This document shows, one piece after another, positions 33,565 to 43,693 of a stretch of 64,000 nt of DNA; positions within the stretch are counted from its first letter, which is position 1; each line of letters begins with the position of its first letter. Origin of the DNA: Verrucomicrobiia bacterium (GTDB lineage: Bacteria > Verrucomicrobiota > Verrucomicrobiia > Limisphaerales > JADLHS01); NCBI GenBank assembly GCA_011525685.1, contig WYBW01000068.1:1-64000 (forward strand), read 5' to 3'. Position numbers and translations under genes: made by a program. The notes beneath the pieces are model-generated. The model ran no database searches. It had not been told where the DNA came from and worked only from the letters and a program-made list of their open reading frames with translations.

Positions 33565-34782
33565 ATGGCTTTGATCGTACAGAAATATGGCGGCACATCG
33601 GTGGGTAACACCGAGCGCATCAAGAATGTCGCGGCGCGCGTGGCAAAATACCGCGCAAAAGGCGACCAGGTCGTCGTGGTGGTTTCCGCCATGAGCGGCG
33701 TGACGGACAATTTGATCAAGCTGGCCAAGGAAATCATGCCCCTGCCCAACGAGCGGGAGATGGACATGTTGCTGGCCACGGGCGAGCAGACCACCATTGC
33801 GCTGACCGCCATCGCGCTGCACGCGCTGAATGTTCCTGCAGTGTCGCTCACGGGCGCCCAAGCCGGCATCGTAACCGACGGCGTTCACACCAAGGCCCGA
33901 ATTCACAACATCACGCCGCGGCAGGTACACGCCGCACTCAAGGCCGGCAACGTCGTCATTGTCGCGGGATTTCAGGGTCAGACGATGGACGGCCAGATCA
34001 CGACGCTGGGCCGGGGCGGTTCGGATTTGACGGCCATCGCGCTGGCCGCGGCGCTCAAGGCAGACCTGTGCCAGATTTACACGGACGTGGACGGCGTTTA
34101 CACCGCCGACCCGCGCATTGTGCCGACCGCCCGGAAACTCGACGAAGTTTCCTACGACGAGATGCTCGAGCTGGCCAGCCTCGGCGCGAAGGTGATGCAA
34201 TCACGTTCGGTTGAGTTCGCCAAAAAGTTTGGCGTGGTGTTCGAGGTCCGCTCCAGTTTGAACGACAACCCAGGAACGATTGTGAAAGAAGAAACCAAGA
34301 GCATGGAGGACATCGTCGTGCGCGGCGTGTCGCTCGACAAGAACCAGGCCAAGGTCACGCTGGTGGCCGTGCCGGACAAACCCGGCGTGGCCGCGCGCAT
34401 CTTCAAGGCCATCGGCGACGCGAACGTAAACGTGGACATGATCGTGCAGAACATCAGCCACGGCAGCGGCCGGCCCGCCACGGACCTCTCCTTCACCGTG
34501 GACAAGCCGGACCTGCTCAAGGCGCGCAAGGTCATCGAGGGGCTGAAAAGCGAGATTGGCCACAAGGAAGTCATTGCCAACGAAGGCATCGGCAAATTGT
34601 CCATCGTGGGCGTGGGCATGAAGAGCCACACGGGCGTGGCGGGCAAGATGTTCGAGACGCTGGCCCGGGAGGGCGTGAACATTGACATGATCTCCACCAG
34701 CGAAATCAAAATCTCCGTGGTGGTTGATCTGACCAAGGCAGAGCAGGCCATGAAGGCGGTTCATGCGGCGTTTCTGGGATGA
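33565..34782 (+). CDS. lysC: Aspartate kinase
   Basis: The product has 405 residues. It starts ALIVQKYGGTSVGNTERI, the conserved kinase N-terminus, and contains GFQG, TTLGRGGSDLTAIALAAALKAD and YTDVDGVYTADPR. Two C-terminal ACT domains (VTLVAVPDKPGVAARIFKAI and LSIVGVGMKSHTGVAGKMF) point to feedback control by lysine or threonine. It makes aspartyl phosphate for the Lys/Thr/Met pathway. Confidence 0.96.
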   Translation: MALIVQKYGGTSVGNTERIKNVAARVAKYRAKGDQVVVVVSAMSGVTDNLIKLAKEIMPLPNEREMDMLLATGEQTTIALTAIALHALNVPAVSLTGAQAGIVTDGVHTKARIHNITPRQVHAALKAGNVVIVAGFQGQTMDGQITTLGRGGSDLTAIALAAALKADLCQIYTDVDGVYTADPRIVPTARKLDEVSYDEMLELASLGAKVMQSRSVEFAKKFGVVFEVRSSLNDNPGTIVKEETKSMEDIVVRGVSLDKNQAKVTLVAVPDKPGVAARIFKAIGDANVNVDMIVQNISHGSGRPATDLSFTVDKPDLLKARKVIEGLKSEIGHKEVIANEGIGKLSIVGVGMKSHTGVAGKMFETLAREGVNIDMISTSEIKISVVVDLTKAEQAMKAVHAAFLG

Positions 34783-34820
34783 AGCCCGCGGGTGAGCCCC
34801 CGACTTGGATATTTAACACC

Positions 34821-34933
34821 AGCGTAGCGCAGACTTCCAGTCTGCTGTATCGCAGCGCTTCCAGCCTGCATCGTGCCCGACCTGGCGGACGCGACCGATT
34901 TGCAACGGTCTGCCGGTTGGAAACCTGCGCTAC
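34821..34933. repeat. Palindrome-rich intergenic repeat (GTAGCGCAG family)
   Basis: GCGTAGCGCAGACTTCCAGT starts and GGAAACCTGCGCTAC ends this stretch, with CTTCCAGTCTGC and GCTTCCAGCCTGC hairpins inside. The ends are inverted. It resembles the interior of the 213-bp MITE (which has GCGTAGCGCAGG and GACTTCCAGTCGG) but lacks its GGGCGCATCTCA termini. It fills much of the 303-bp gap. Confidence 0.7.
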
Positions 34934-35085
34934 AAACTCGCGCCGTTGCACCGCTCATGAACCAGTGTGAAATTTCCGGGCTAAAGGCGGCTTGATTTCC
35001 CGCGGGTGCTGGCCGACTCCGGCAAAGACTCTGCTGATCGTTGATTGCGGCATCATTCAACGCCGCTTTCTCAAGGCGGCGGACC

Positions 35086-35355
35086 TCAACTGCTGGCGGC
35101 CACGCCCGCGCCCAGAACACCGATGACAAGCAACACAATCACCGCGAGGATGGCGAGGGCCAGGAGAATCGTGGCGATCATGCCACAAATCCGCCCCGCG
35201 TTCGTCAGGCTCCGGCCGGTCGCGTCCATCGCTCCGGCGTCCATTTGCTTGAGGTCGCCGTTGCCCAGAATCCAAGCGACGACGCCCAACGGACCACAGA
35301 CGACCAGGCCGAGGATCCCGAGCACAAGTATCAGCGTACCGCGATGTGGTTTCAT
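35086..35355 (-). CDS. Small membrane protein, DUF4190-like
   Basis: The product has 89 residues from the ATG at 35355. There are two membrane segments: TLILVLGILGLVVCGPLGVVAWILG and ICGMIATILLALAILAVIVLLVIGVL. The pattern GILGLVVCGPLGVVAWILGNGDLKQMDAG followed by GRICGMIATIL is typical of DUF4190/interferon-induced-like small membrane proteins. Function unknown. Confidence 0.75.
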   Translation of the reverse strand: MKPHRGTLILVLGILGLVVCGPLGVVAWILGNGDLKQMDAGAMDATGRSLTNAGRICGMIATILLALAILAVIVLLVIGVLGAGVAASS

Positions 35356-35436
35356 AGTTGGATGGGTTGTCGGTTGGGTTAAAGGTTGCTTTCTCATACG
35401 AGGGCCGGTTCAATCCCGCAAGTTTTTTATTCGGCT

Positions 35437-36639
35437 ATGAACGTTCACGAGTTTCAGGCGAAGCAATTGCTGGCCCAGCACGGCGTCGCGGTGCCGGCGG
35501 GTGAAATGTGCGACAACCCGGAGTCTGCCCGGACTGCGGCGGAGAAACTGATTGCCAGTGGCCATTCGCGCGTGGTGGTCAAATCGCAGATTCACGCTGG
35601 CGGCCGCGGGAAAGGCGTCTTCAAGAGCGGCTTGCAGGGCGGCGTGAAGGTGTGTTCCAACCCCGAGGAAGTCTTTGTAAACGCCCGCGCCATGCTCGGT
35701 CAGACGCTCGTCACCAAGCAAACCGGGCCGGAGGGGCGCGTCGTCAACAAACTGCTCATCGAAGCCGCCTCGAGCATCAAGAAGGAGTTTTACCTGGCCG
35801 TGCTGCTGGATCGCGCGGTCTCGCGCCCCATCGTCATGGCCAGCACGGAGGGCGGCATGGACATCGAGGAGGTCGCCGCCCGTACTCCGGAAAAGATCGT
35901 CAAGGAATCCATTGACCCCGCCGTGGGCATGATGCCCTACCAGGCGCGCAAACTTGCCGCCGCGCTTGGACTCAAGGGGGAACTGATCGCCGCCGGGGCA
36001 AAACTGACTCTGGGCGTTTACCGGACCTGGTGGGAACTGGACGCCACGCTGGTCGAGATCAACCCGCTTTGTCTCGTCGAAGCCGGTGGCAAAGAGTCTT
36101 TGATCGCGCTCGATGGCAAGATCGGTTTCGACGACAACGCGCTATACCGGCACAAGGACATCCAAGCCATGCGCGATTTGAACGAGGAAGCGCCGTTGGA
36201 AATTGAGGCGAGCAATTACCAGCTCAACTACATCAAGCTCGACGGCAACATCGCCTGTCTGGTCAACGGTGCCGGCCTGGCGATGGCCACCATGGACATC
36301 ATCCAGCACTTTGGCGGCAGTCCGGCCAACTTCCTCGACGTGGGCGGTGGCGCCAGCGAGGAACAGGTTGCGGCGGCGTTCAAGATCATCATGCAGGACC
36401 CGAACGTGAAGGGGATTCTGGTGAACATCTTTGGCGGCATCATGGATTGCAACGTCATCGCCACGGGCATCGTGGCGGCGGTGCGGGAAACCGGTCTGAA
36501 CCTGCCGCTGGTGGTGCGGCTCGAGGGCAACAACGTGGTCGCCGGCCAGAAAACCCTGGCGGAGTCGGGCCTCACGCTCATCACTGGCGATTCCATGGCC
36601 GACGCCGCGCGGAAAGTGGTGAAAGCGGTGACGGCCTAG
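35437..36639 (+). CDS. sucC: Succinate-CoA ligase [ADP-forming] subunit beta
   Basis: The product has 400 residues from the ATG at 35437 ([20 protein letters not shown]). The ATP-grasp domain has [19 protein letters not shown] and the C-terminal CoA-ligase domain [29 protein letters not shown] and VVRLEGNN. It makes succinate plus CoA plus ATP with SucD in the TCA cycle. No sucD follows: the next gene is a sulfotransferase, and none was seen in the window. Confidence 0.95.
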   Translation: MNVHEFQAKQLLAQHGVAVPAGEMCDNPESARTAAEKLIASGHSRVVVKSQIHAGGRGKGVFKSGLQGGVKVCSNPEEVFVNARAMLGQTLVTKQTGPEGRVVNKLLIEAASSIKKEFYLAVLLDRAVSRPIVMASTEGGMDIEEVAARTPEKIVKESIDPAVGMMPYQARKLAAALGLKGELIAAGAKLTLGVYRTWWELDATLVEINPLCLVEAGGKESLIALDGKIGFDDNALYRHKDIQAMRDLNEEAPLEIEASNYQLNYIKLDGNIACLVNGAGLAMATMDIIQHFGGSPANFLDVGGGASEEQVAAAFKIIMQDPNVKGILVNIFGGIMDCNVIATGIVAAVRETGLNLPLVVRLEGNNVVAGQKTLAESGLTLITGDSMADAARKVVKAVTA

Positions 36640-36688
36640 GCCGCCAACCCGCTCGCAGAGTTCCGGCGGGACACCGCCGTTCCTCCAG

Positions 36689-37840
36689 ATGTTCTTCAAC
36701 TGGCGCATGTTTGGTAGGGCCTTGCGGCTGGCGCTGTTTCAGCAGCCTTTCAGCCTGCGGCGCTGGGCGTTCGTGATCTTTTTCAGCGCGCTGTTCCTTT
36801 CGTTCCTGGGCGTTGTGCTGGTGGGGCGCGCGCTGGACCATGTCCTTTTCCCCGGCTTCAAGCGCCAGCCGGTCCGGCAACCGGTTTTCATCATCGCCCC
36901 GCCGCGCAGCGGCACCACCCTCGTTCAAAACTTGTTCAGCCTGGATGCCGACCGGTTCGTCCACCTCAAGATGTATCAAACCATCTTCCCGTCCGTCAGT
37001 TTCCAACGGCTGTTCGACGCCCTGGGCTGGCTGGATCGCAGGCTGGGCTGGCTGGATCGCAGGCTGGGCCGGCCGGTTACGCGGGTGCTGGGTTGGTGCG
37101 AAAAGAAATGGTTTGGCGGCTGGGACACCATGCACAAGATGCGCCTCAACCAACCGGAGGAGGACGACGCCCTTTTCCTCTACGCGTTCGAGTCCGAGGC
37201 GATTTATCTGCTGTTTCCTTATGTGCAGGAGTTGTGGGAAGCCGGGTTTCCCGACGCGCTTCCGCCGGAAAAACGCCGCCGCCTGATGCGGTATTACCGG
37301 AGCTGCCTGCAACGGCATCTCTACGCCAACGGCCCGACACGCACGCTGTTGTCCAAGGCCACGCAATCCTCGGGCACGGTCGAGTCGCTGATGGAGGAAT
37401 TTCCGGACGCGCGGTTCATCACCATCATCCGCCATCCTTACAAATCCGTCGCCTCGCACGTGAGTTTGTTTGTTCCGGTGTGGCGGGCGCACTCGCCGGA
37501 CATCGCCAAGGACGGGCCGGTGGCACGCGCTTATGCCGGGTTGGCGGTGGAATGGTACAAGCACCTGTTTCAGTTTCGGACCAAGATTGATCCGGCGCGG
37601 TATCATTGCATTGATTACCGGGAACTGGTCCGCGATCCGGGCGCGGTCATCGAACAGGCCTACGCGCATTTTGGCTGGCCGGTGAGCGACGATTTGCGGA
37701 TGCGGCTGCGGGAAGCGACGCGGCGGCAGGCGGAATTCAAGAGCCAGCACGAATACACGCTCGAGGAGTTCGGTCTTTCCAAGCAGTGGATTCAAGATGA
37801 GCTGGGTGAGGTGCTGGACTTCTACAAGCTGCCAAGGTAG
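36689..37840 (+). CDS. Sulfotransferase family protein
   Basis: The product has 383 residues. An N-terminal membrane segment (WAFVIFFSALFLSFLGVVLVG) is followed by the PAPS-binding 5'-phosphosulfate loop PRSGTTL (72-78) and the 3'-phosphate site RFITIIRHPYKSVASHVS. It is probably a membrane-anchored sulfotransferase acting on a carbohydrate or lipid. A tandem 21-bp duplication gives GWLDRRL twice (about residues 113-126). cysD and cysNC nearby make its PAPS. Confidence 0.88.
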   Translation: MFFNWRMFGRALRLALFQQPFSLRRWAFVIFFSALFLSFLGVVLVGRALDHVLFPGFKRQPVRQPVFIIAPPRSGTTLVQNLFSLDADRFVHLKMYQTIFPSVSFQRLFDALGWLDRRLGWLDRRLGRPVTRVLGWCEKKWFGGWDTMHKMRLNQPEEDDALFLYAFESEAIYLLFPYVQELWEAGFPDALPPEKRRRLMRYYRSCLQRHLYANGPTRTLLSKATQSSGTVESLMEEFPDARFITIIRHPYKSVASHVSLFVPVWRAHSPDIAKDGPVARAYAGLAVEWYKHLFQFRTKIDPARYHCIDYRELVRDPGAVIEQAYAHFGWPVSDDLRMRLREATRRQAEFKSQHEYTLEEFGLSKQWIQDELGEVLDFYKLPR

Positions 37841-37998
37841 CCCCCGCCATTCGATTTGCCGAGTCGCCGCGGCGGCCAGACCGGCGGCATCGCGCGCCCA
37901 GCAGACATCCGGGAGGGTCAGAACTTCAATCGTCAGGTTGACGCACAGCCTCTCGCCCGGGCAACGGCCTGAAGCTCGTCCGCCGCTGGCGCATCATC

Positions 37999-38211
37999 GG
38001 GCGCATCTCAGTTTATCGCAGGCAGGCATTCCTGGCGTAGCGCAGGTTTCCCAACCTGCGGTATCGCCGACTTCCAGTCGGCGGGCCCAGGCACGGCGTG
38101 GCAGGCCGGGAATTCCCAGCGTTTGCGGATTGGAAATCCGCGATCCGGCAGACTGGAAGTCCGCGCTACGGCATCGCCCCGGCGCCCCCTGCAAGAAAAT
38201 GAGATGCGCCC
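37999..38211. mobile_element. 213-bp MITE, copy 1
   Basis: The ends are GGGCGCATCTCAGTTT and AAAATGAGATGCGCCC, a 16-bp terminal inverted repeat with one mismatch. It is flanked by CGCATCATC (37990-37998) and CGCATCCTC (38212-38220), a 9-bp target duplication with one mismatch. The interior is palindrome-rich (GCGTAGCGCAGG, GACTTCCAGTCGG) and has no gene. It is closely similar to copy 2. The rest of the 435-bp gap holds no gene. Confidence 0.93.
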
Positions 38212-38275
38212 CGCATCCTCACGCCGCCTTGAATTTGCTTTGCCAGAGCGGGCAACTGATCTAACCTAAACTCGC

Positions 38276-39712
38276 ATGTCAATTGTGCTGGAAACCGAAA
38301 CCTCAAGACCGACAGCCAAGGAAGGCCTCGACCTCCGCGCGCTGATCGAGCAGCACGAGGGCCGCAACTACGAGTTGCAGTCCGAGCACATCAACCCCGC
38401 CAACGTTCGCACGCTCAAGACCATCGGCTTTGACCGCTGCTACGTCCGCGCGGAAGGGCCATACCTCTGGGACGTCCAGGGCACCAAGTATCTGGACCTG
38501 CTGTCGGGTTACGGCGTGTTTGGCCTGGGACGCAACCACCCCGAAGTCATTCGCGTGTTGAAGGACTTCCTGGATTTGAACTACCCGAGCCTGGTCAAGA
38601 TGGAAGCGCCTTTGCTGTCCGGTCTGCTCGCCGAGCAACTCAAGCAGCGCATGCCCAACCAGCTCGACATGGTGTTTTTCACCAACTCGGGCGCCGAAGG
38701 CGTGGAGACCGCGATCAAATATGCGCGCTGTGCCACGGGCAGACCCGCCATCCTCCATTGCGCCAAGGCGTTCCACGGGCTGACGTACGGCTCGCTCTCG
38801 CTCAACGGCGACGACAGTTTTCGCGAGGGGTTTGCCCCCTTCCTGACCGATTGCCGGAAGATTCCGTTCAATGACCTCGCGGCGCTCGAACAGGAACTGC
38901 GCAAGCGGGACGTGGCCGCGTTCGTGGTCGAACCGGTCCAGGGCAAGGGCGTGAACATTCCGTCGCCGGGTTATCTGCGCGAAGCGGCGGCGCTCTGCCG
39001 CAAGCACGGCGCGCTGTTCATTGATGATGAAGTGCAGGCCGGCATGGGCCGCACGGGACGTTTCCTGGCCATCGAGCACGATGGCGACGTGGACCCGGAC
39101 ATTGTGGTGCTGGCCAAGACGTTGTCCGGTGGTTTCGTTCCGGTGGGCGCCGTGCTCTGCAAGAAGTGGATTCACGAAAAGGTGTTTTCGAGCATGCAGC
39201 GCTCGGTCGTTCACAGTTCCACGTTCAGTCAGGGAAGTTTCGCGATGGCGGCCGGCCTGGCCGCGCTCGACGTGCTCGAACGCGAGCAACTGGTGCAACG
39301 CGCCGAGCGGATGGGCAACCTGATTGGCGAGGCCGTGCGGGCCATGATCCCGCGCTTCGAGTTCCTCAAGGAAATCCGCTGGCGCGGCCTGATGATGGGC
39401 ATCGAGTTTGGTTCCCCCAAATCGCTCACGCTGAAAGCCGCGTGGTCGTTGATGCACACGATGGACAAGAGCCTGTTTCCGCAGGCGGCCATCATCCCGT
39501 TGCTCAACAAGCACCACATCATCACCCAGGTCGCGGGCCACCACATTGACGTCATCAAGCTGCTGCCGCCGCTGGTCATCAGCGAGGCGGACGCGCGCTG
39601 GTTCCTCAGCGCCTTCGAGGACGTGCTGGTGCAGATGCACAAGTTCCCCGGCCCGGCCTGGGACGTGGTATCGGACATCGGCAAAATGGTTTTGACGAAC
39701 CGGGCGCGGTAA
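38276..39712 (+). CDS. Class III aminotransferase (aspartate aminotransferase family)
   Basis: The product has 478 residues. PLP-dependent class III features: GYGVFGLGRNHPEVI, FFTNSGAEGVETAIKYARCATGR, AFHGLTYGSLSL, ALFIDDEVQAGMGRTGRFLAIEH and LAKTLSGGFVPVGAVL with the PLP-binding Lys. Related enzymes include acetylornithine and diaminobutyrate aminotransferases; the substrate is not clear. It begins 65 bp after the MITE. Confidence 0.9.
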   Translation: MSIVLETETSRPTAKEGLDLRALIEQHEGRNYELQSEHINPANVRTLKTIGFDRCYVRAEGPYLWDVQGTKYLDLLSGYGVFGLGRNHPEVIRVLKDFLDLNYPSLVKMEAPLLSGLLAEQLKQRMPNQLDMVFFTNSGAEGVETAIKYARCATGRPAILHCAKAFHGLTYGSLSLNGDDSFREGFAPFLTDCRKIPFNDLAALEQELRKRDVAAFVVEPVQGKGVNIPSPGYLREAAALCRKHGALFIDDEVQAGMGRTGRFLAIEHDGDVDPDIVVLAKTLSGGFVPVGAVLCKKWIHEKVFSSMQRSVVHSSTFSQGSFAMAAGLAALDVLEREQLVQRAERMGNLIGEAVRAMIPRFEFLKEIRWRGLMMGIEFGSPKSLTLKAAWSLMHTMDKSLFPQAAIIPLLNKHHIITQVAGHHIDVIKLLPPLVISEADARWFLSAFEDVLVQMHKFPGPAWDVVSDIGKMVLTNRAR

Positions 39713-39757
39713 CCGAGCGCAGCGCCCCAGCTCTGCAAGCGCCAATACCGCGTGGAG

Positions 39758-40618
39758 CTACAACTCCGCGTTCCTCCGGGGAGAGGCAAACCGCCACCAC
39801 GCCACGTGCAGCAGCCCCAGCAGGATCAGCAGGAGTCCGTTCGCCACCACCCCGGAAACGACCGGCGTGCCCGCGAAGCTCTGGATCGCGACCAGCAGCG
39901 CCAGCGCGATGTTGCGGTTGCTTGTGCCGAAGGCGATCACCTGTCGCGACGCCGGCGCGCCGCCCAGGCCGTAACCCATCACCAGCGACAATTCCGCCAC
40001 CAACGCCATGACCAGCAACGGCCGCCAGCCGGTGGCGATGATGGAGTTGAATTCCACAACGGTCACGAACGCCAGCGACAGCGCGCCGACGGCTTCAGAG
40101 GCCACTTCCACCGGACGCAACATTCGACGGCCGAGAGCCGGCCAGCGGTGGTTGACGAAAACCCCGAGCGCCAGCGGCAGGGTGATGGTGGCCACCAAAG
40201 TCAGCAAAACGCCAAGCAGATTGAATCGGATTGCTCCGGCATCCGGCACTGCTTTCAACGCCACCACACAGGCCAGCGGAGTCAGGAACGCGGAGAGCAC
40301 GGGAAAGATGGACGTCAAGCCGGCCGCGAGCGAGAGATCGGCTCGGGCCAGGCGCGCGAACACGGGCACCACCGGGGCAAACGGCGCCGAGCCGAGCAGG
40401 ATCATCGCAATGGTGATGTCGCGTTCGAGGCCGGACACGCGCGCCGCCGCCAGTGTCAGCGCCGGCACGATGAGGAAGTTCGCGACGAGAATCGCGACGA
40501 AGCGGCAGCGCCGCAGCGATTGGACCACCTGCCCCAGCGTCAACCGCAAGCCCACCGCGCCCAGCAGGCCCGCCAGGGCGCTGATGGTCAGGAGGCGGAT
40601 GACGGTTTCCGTGGTCAC
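39758..40618 (-). CDS. Bile acid:sodium symporter (BASS) family transporter
   Basis: The product has 286 residues with nine or ten membrane helices: ILVANFLIVPALTLAAARVSG, GSAPFAPVVPVFARLA, a central EVASEAVGALSLAFVTVVEFNS, and FGTSNRNIALALLVAIQS, which is a BASS-type core. It lies 18 bp after cysNC on the same strand. Sulfur or organic-anion transport is suggested by position only. Confidence 0.83.
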   Translation of the reverse strand: MTTETVIRLLTISALAGLLGAVGLRLTLGQVVQSLRRCRFVAILVANFLIVPALTLAAARVSGLERDITIAMILLGSAPFAPVVPVFARLARADLSLAAGLTSIFPVLSAFLTPLACVVALKAVPDAGAIRFNLLGVLLTLVATITLPLALGVFVNHRWPALGRRMLRPVEVASEAVGALSLAFVTVVEFNSIIATGWRPLLVMALVAELSLVMGYGLGGAPASRQVIAFGTSNRNIALALLVAIQSFAGTPVVSGVVANGLLLILLGLLHVAWWRFASPRRNAEL

Positions 40619-40636
40619 GGGCGCGAAGCCGGCCGG

Positions 40637-42520
40637 TCAGATGGAGATGGCGCTGGAATCGTCCTGCAGTTGGAGGTGTTCCAGCACGCGGGCGACGGAC
40701 TCGGACACGCTCAACTGGTCGGTGCGCAGTTCGATCTCCGGGTGCAACGGCGGCTCATACGGCGCGGAGATGCCGGTAAACTCCTTGATCTCCTTCGCGC
40801 GCGCCTTGGCGTAGAGTCCCTTGGGATCGCGCCGTTCGCACACCTCGATGGGTGCGTTCACATGCACTTCGATGAAACGGCCCGCCGGCATGATCTTGCG
40901 GGCAAAGTCGCGGTCGGCGCGATACGGCGAGATGAAGGCCGTGATGCAGATCACCCCCGCGTCCGCGAACAGTTTCGCCACTTCCGCCACCCGTCGGATG
41001 TTCTCCGCGCGGTCCTTCGGCGAAAAACCAAGGTCCGAACCGAGACCGTGTCGGATGTTGTCGCCGTCGAGCACATAGACCGAGCGACCGAGGTTGAACA
41101 GCTCGCGCTCCAGTTCCGTGGCGATGGTGGACTTGCCGGAGCTTGAGAGGCCCGTCAGCCAGATGACGCAACCGGGATGGCCGTGGCGGGCTGCGCGCTG
41201 TTGCGGGGTCACCTTGCCCCGGCTCCAGAAAATGTTGTCGCTCTTCGTGCCGGCATCGTGCGTGCGGCGGGGATAGTTGTCCCCGATGATGATGCCGCCG
41301 CCGGCCACGTCGAATTCATCCACGATCACAAACCGGCCCGTCGGCGCGATGTCGGCATGAACATCGAAGGCGAGCGGCTTCCTGGTGCGCAGGGTCAGTT
41401 CCGCGACCTCGTGACGGCCCACGAACAATTCATGCTCCTTGCGCGAAACCACCGCGAGGGACGACGCGTCAATGACCTGGTCCACTGATTCGATGAAACA
41501 CTCCAGTTCCTGCGTGGCGAGTTTGAGCTTGTAATTGCGGCCCTTGGCGAAGGGGCGCTTGCCCAGCCAGAACAAGCGGGCCTTGAAGCGGGAGAGCTCG
41601 TACGGCGGAGCGGCCTCATGCGCCGCCACGGCCCCGCGCGCCACGAAGATTTGTTCCGTGAGCGTGATGCCGATGGATTCGCCGGCTGCCGCCCGGTCGG
41701 TGGCGGGCGCGTTCCAACGTTCGATGGTCTTGACGGTGCTGGTTTTGTCCGTGGGCGAAAACACGATCTTGTCTCCCACCTGAATCACGCCCGCTTCGAC
41801 CCGGCCCGCCAGGATGCGGCGGTGGTCAAAACGATAGACATCCTGGATGGGCATTCGCAACGGCTGGTGATCAGGCCGGTCGGTGGCGCTGAATCCGTCC
41901 AGCGCCTCAAGCACCGTCGGGCCGTCATACCAACCGAGCTTCCCGCTGCGCGTGGCGATGTTGTCGCCGTCGCGGGCGACGATGGGAATGAAGACCCGCG
42001 GCTCGAGGCCGATCGTTTTGAGCCAGGCGCGGTAGTCGTTTTCGACCTGTTGAAAGCGCGCCGCGCTGTAGTTTTCGAGATCGAGTTTGTTCACCAGCAC
42101 GGCGACCTGGCGGATGCCCAGCAGGTGAAGCAAATAGCCGTGCCGTCGGGAATTCTCCTGAACGCCCTCGTGCGCGTCTATCACCAGCAAGGCCGCCTCG
42201 GCCTGCGCGGCGCCGGTGACCATGTTCTTGAGGAACTCCTTGTGGCCGGGTGCGTCAATGATGACGTATTGCCGCCGGGCGGTGTGAAACCAGATTTGGG
42301 CGGTGTCAATCGTGATGTTCTGGTCGCGCTCGGACTGGAGCGCATCCATGAGGTTGGCCCACTCGAAGGGCACGCCCCGTCGCTCAGCCACGCGGCGAAG
42401 CTGCTCCAGTTTGCCCTCGGGCAACGAGCCGGTGTCGTGAAACAACCGGCCCACCAGGGTGGACTTGCCGTGGTCCACGTGCCCGACGATGACGATCTTG
42501 AGTTGCTCGGTCGGAGTCAT
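40637..42520 (-). CDS. cysNC: Bifunctional sulfate adenylyltransferase subunit 1 / adenylylsulfate kinase
   Basis: The product has 627 residues. The N-terminal CysN part is an EF-Tu-like GTPase: [47 protein letters not shown]. The C-terminal 180 residues are Cys[25 protein letters not shown] and [23 protein letters not shown]. Together with CysD it activates sulfate to APS and then PAPS. The fusion is like NodQ. cysD lies 48 bp upstream. Confidence 0.96.
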   Translation of the reverse strand: MTPTEQLKIVIVGHVDHGKSTLVGRLFHDTGSLPEGKLEQLRRVAERRGVPFEWANLMDALQSERDQNITIDTAQIWFHTARRQYVIIDAPGHKEFLKNMVTGAAQAEAALLVIDAHEGVQENSRRHGYLLHLLGIRQVAVLVNKLDLENYSAARFQQVENDYRAWLKTIGLEPRVFIPIVARDGDNIATRSGKLGWYDGPTVLEALDGFSATDRPDHQPLRMPIQDVYRFDHRRILAGRVEAGVIQVGDKIVFSPTDKTSTVKTIERWNAPATDRAAAGESIGITLTEQIFVARGAVAAHEAAPPYELSRFKARLFWLGKRPFAKGRNYKLKLATQELECFIESVDQVIDASSLAVVSRKEHELFVGRHEVAELTLRTRKPLAFDVHADIAPTGRFVIVDEFDVAGGGIIIGDNYPRRTHDAGTKSDNIFWSRGKVTPQQRAARHGHPGCVIWLTGLSSSGKSTIATELERELFNLGRSVYVLDGDNIRHGLGSDLGFSPKDRAENIRRVAEVAKLFADAGVICITAFISPYRADRDFARKIMPAGRFIEVHVNAPIEVCERRDPKGLYAKARAKEIKEFTGISAPYEPPLHPEIELRTDQLSVSESVARVLEHLQLQDDSSAISI

Positions 42521-42568
42521 GTCATTGGCGGCAGCCGCCGCGATCGGTCCACGGTCGAAGAGGGGGGG

Positions 42569-43381
42569 TCACATGTAGCCATCGCGCCGGAGTTTCTCAA
42601 AGGCGTCCTCGCTTTCCTGGTCCTGCGCGCGGCCGGAGCGCTCGGGCGTCCGCGTCTGGCGCAATTCGGTGATGATCTCGGACACGGTGCGGGCCGAGGA
42701 TTTGATGGGCGCGGTGCAGGGAGCGCAGCCCAGGCTGCGGTAGCGCAGGCCCTCGCCGTTGGCAAAGTAGAGCGGGATCACGGGAATGTTTTCGCGCTCG
42801 ATGTACTCCCACACGTTGACCTCCGTCCAATGCAGCAGCGGATGGATGCGGATGTGCGCGCCGGGAGCGAAGTCGGTCTTGAACTGATCCCACAACTCCG
42901 GAGGCTGGTCTTCGACGTTCCATTCCATGTTCTTGTCGCGCGGGCTGAAATAACGCTCCTTGGCGCGGGTGGGCTCCTCGTCGCGGCGCACGCCCACGAT
43001 CACGCCGGTGTAGTGGTGTTTGGCCAGCACTTGTTGCAGGGCGTCTTTCTTGAGCGTCCCGCAACATTCCACGCGTGTGGCCCGGCCATTGGGAAAGGTG
43101 GTGCCGGCCTCCAACACGGCGTGGTTCTGGCCGACGACGAGCTGCAGCTTCCACTCGCGCACCAGCCGGTCGCGGTACTCAATCATCGAAGGGATTTTGT
43201 AGCTGGTGTCCACGTGGACGAGCGGAAACGGAACGTGGCCCAGGAAAGCCTTGCGCGCCAGCCAGAGCAGAACGGTGGAATCCTTGCCGATGCTCCAGAG
43301 CATGGCCAGGTGTTCGAACTTGTTGAACGCCTCGCGCAGGATGTAAATGCTTTGATTCTCGAGTTTGGACAAATGATCCAT
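42569..43381 (-). CDS. cysD: Sulfate adenylyltransferase subunit 2
   Basis: The product has 270 residues. It has [20 protein letters not shown] (the adenylyltransferase PP-loop, usually SGGKDS or SIGKDS), [22 protein letters not shown], and [19 protein letters not shown]. It forms APS with CysN. It is the first gene of the cysD-cysNC-BASS operon. A MITE copy lies 74 bp upstream of its start. Confidence 0.96.
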   Translation of the reverse strand: MDHLSKLENQSIYILREAFNKFEHLAMLWSIGKDSTVLLWLARKAFLGHVPFPLVHVDTSYKIPSMIEYRDRLVREWKLQLVVGQNHAVLEAGTTFPNGRATRVECCGTLKKDALQQVLAKHHYTGVIVGVRRDEEPTRAKERYFSPRDKNMEWNVEDQPPELWDQFKTDFAPGAHIRIHPLLHWTEVNVWEYIERENIPVIPLYFANGEGLRYRSLGCAPCTAPIKSSARTVSEIITELRQTRTPERSGRAQDQESEDAFEKLRRDGYM

Positions 43382-43454
43382 GACGAATGTCGCGCGTCAC
43401 CCTAGCGGGCGCCGCCCGCCGCGGAAAGTTGAATTTGCGGTCGTCGCGCCAATT

Positions 43455-43667
43455 GGGCGCATCTCAGTTTATTGCAGGCAGGCATTCCTGGCGTAGCGCA
43501 GGTTTCCCAACCTGCGGTATCGCCGACTTCCAGTCGGCTGGCCCAGGCACGGCGTGGCAGGCCAGGAGCTCGCCGCGGTTGCGGATTGGAAATCCGCGAC
43601 CCGGCAGACTGGAAGTCCGCGCCACGGCATCGCCTCGGCGCCCCCTGCAAGAAAATGAGATGCGCCC
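43455..43667. mobile_element. 213-bp MITE, copy 2
   Basis: The termini are GGGCGCATCTCAGTTT and AAAATGAGATGCGCCC, identical to copy 1, and the interior is closely similar. Identical 9-bp direct repeats GCGCCAATT flank it (43446-43454 and 43668-43676), so it was inserted by transposition. It lies in the cysD promoter side of the 600-bp gap before nuoA. Confidence 0.95.
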
Positions 43668-43693
43668 GCGCCAATTGAGGGTATTCCGGTTCT

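Noticed and set aside
39752-43405. Long plus-strand open frames opposite the BASS, cysNC and cysD genes
   Set aside because: They are antisense to well-conserved genes and made of biased Arg/Gly/Ala-rich sequence.
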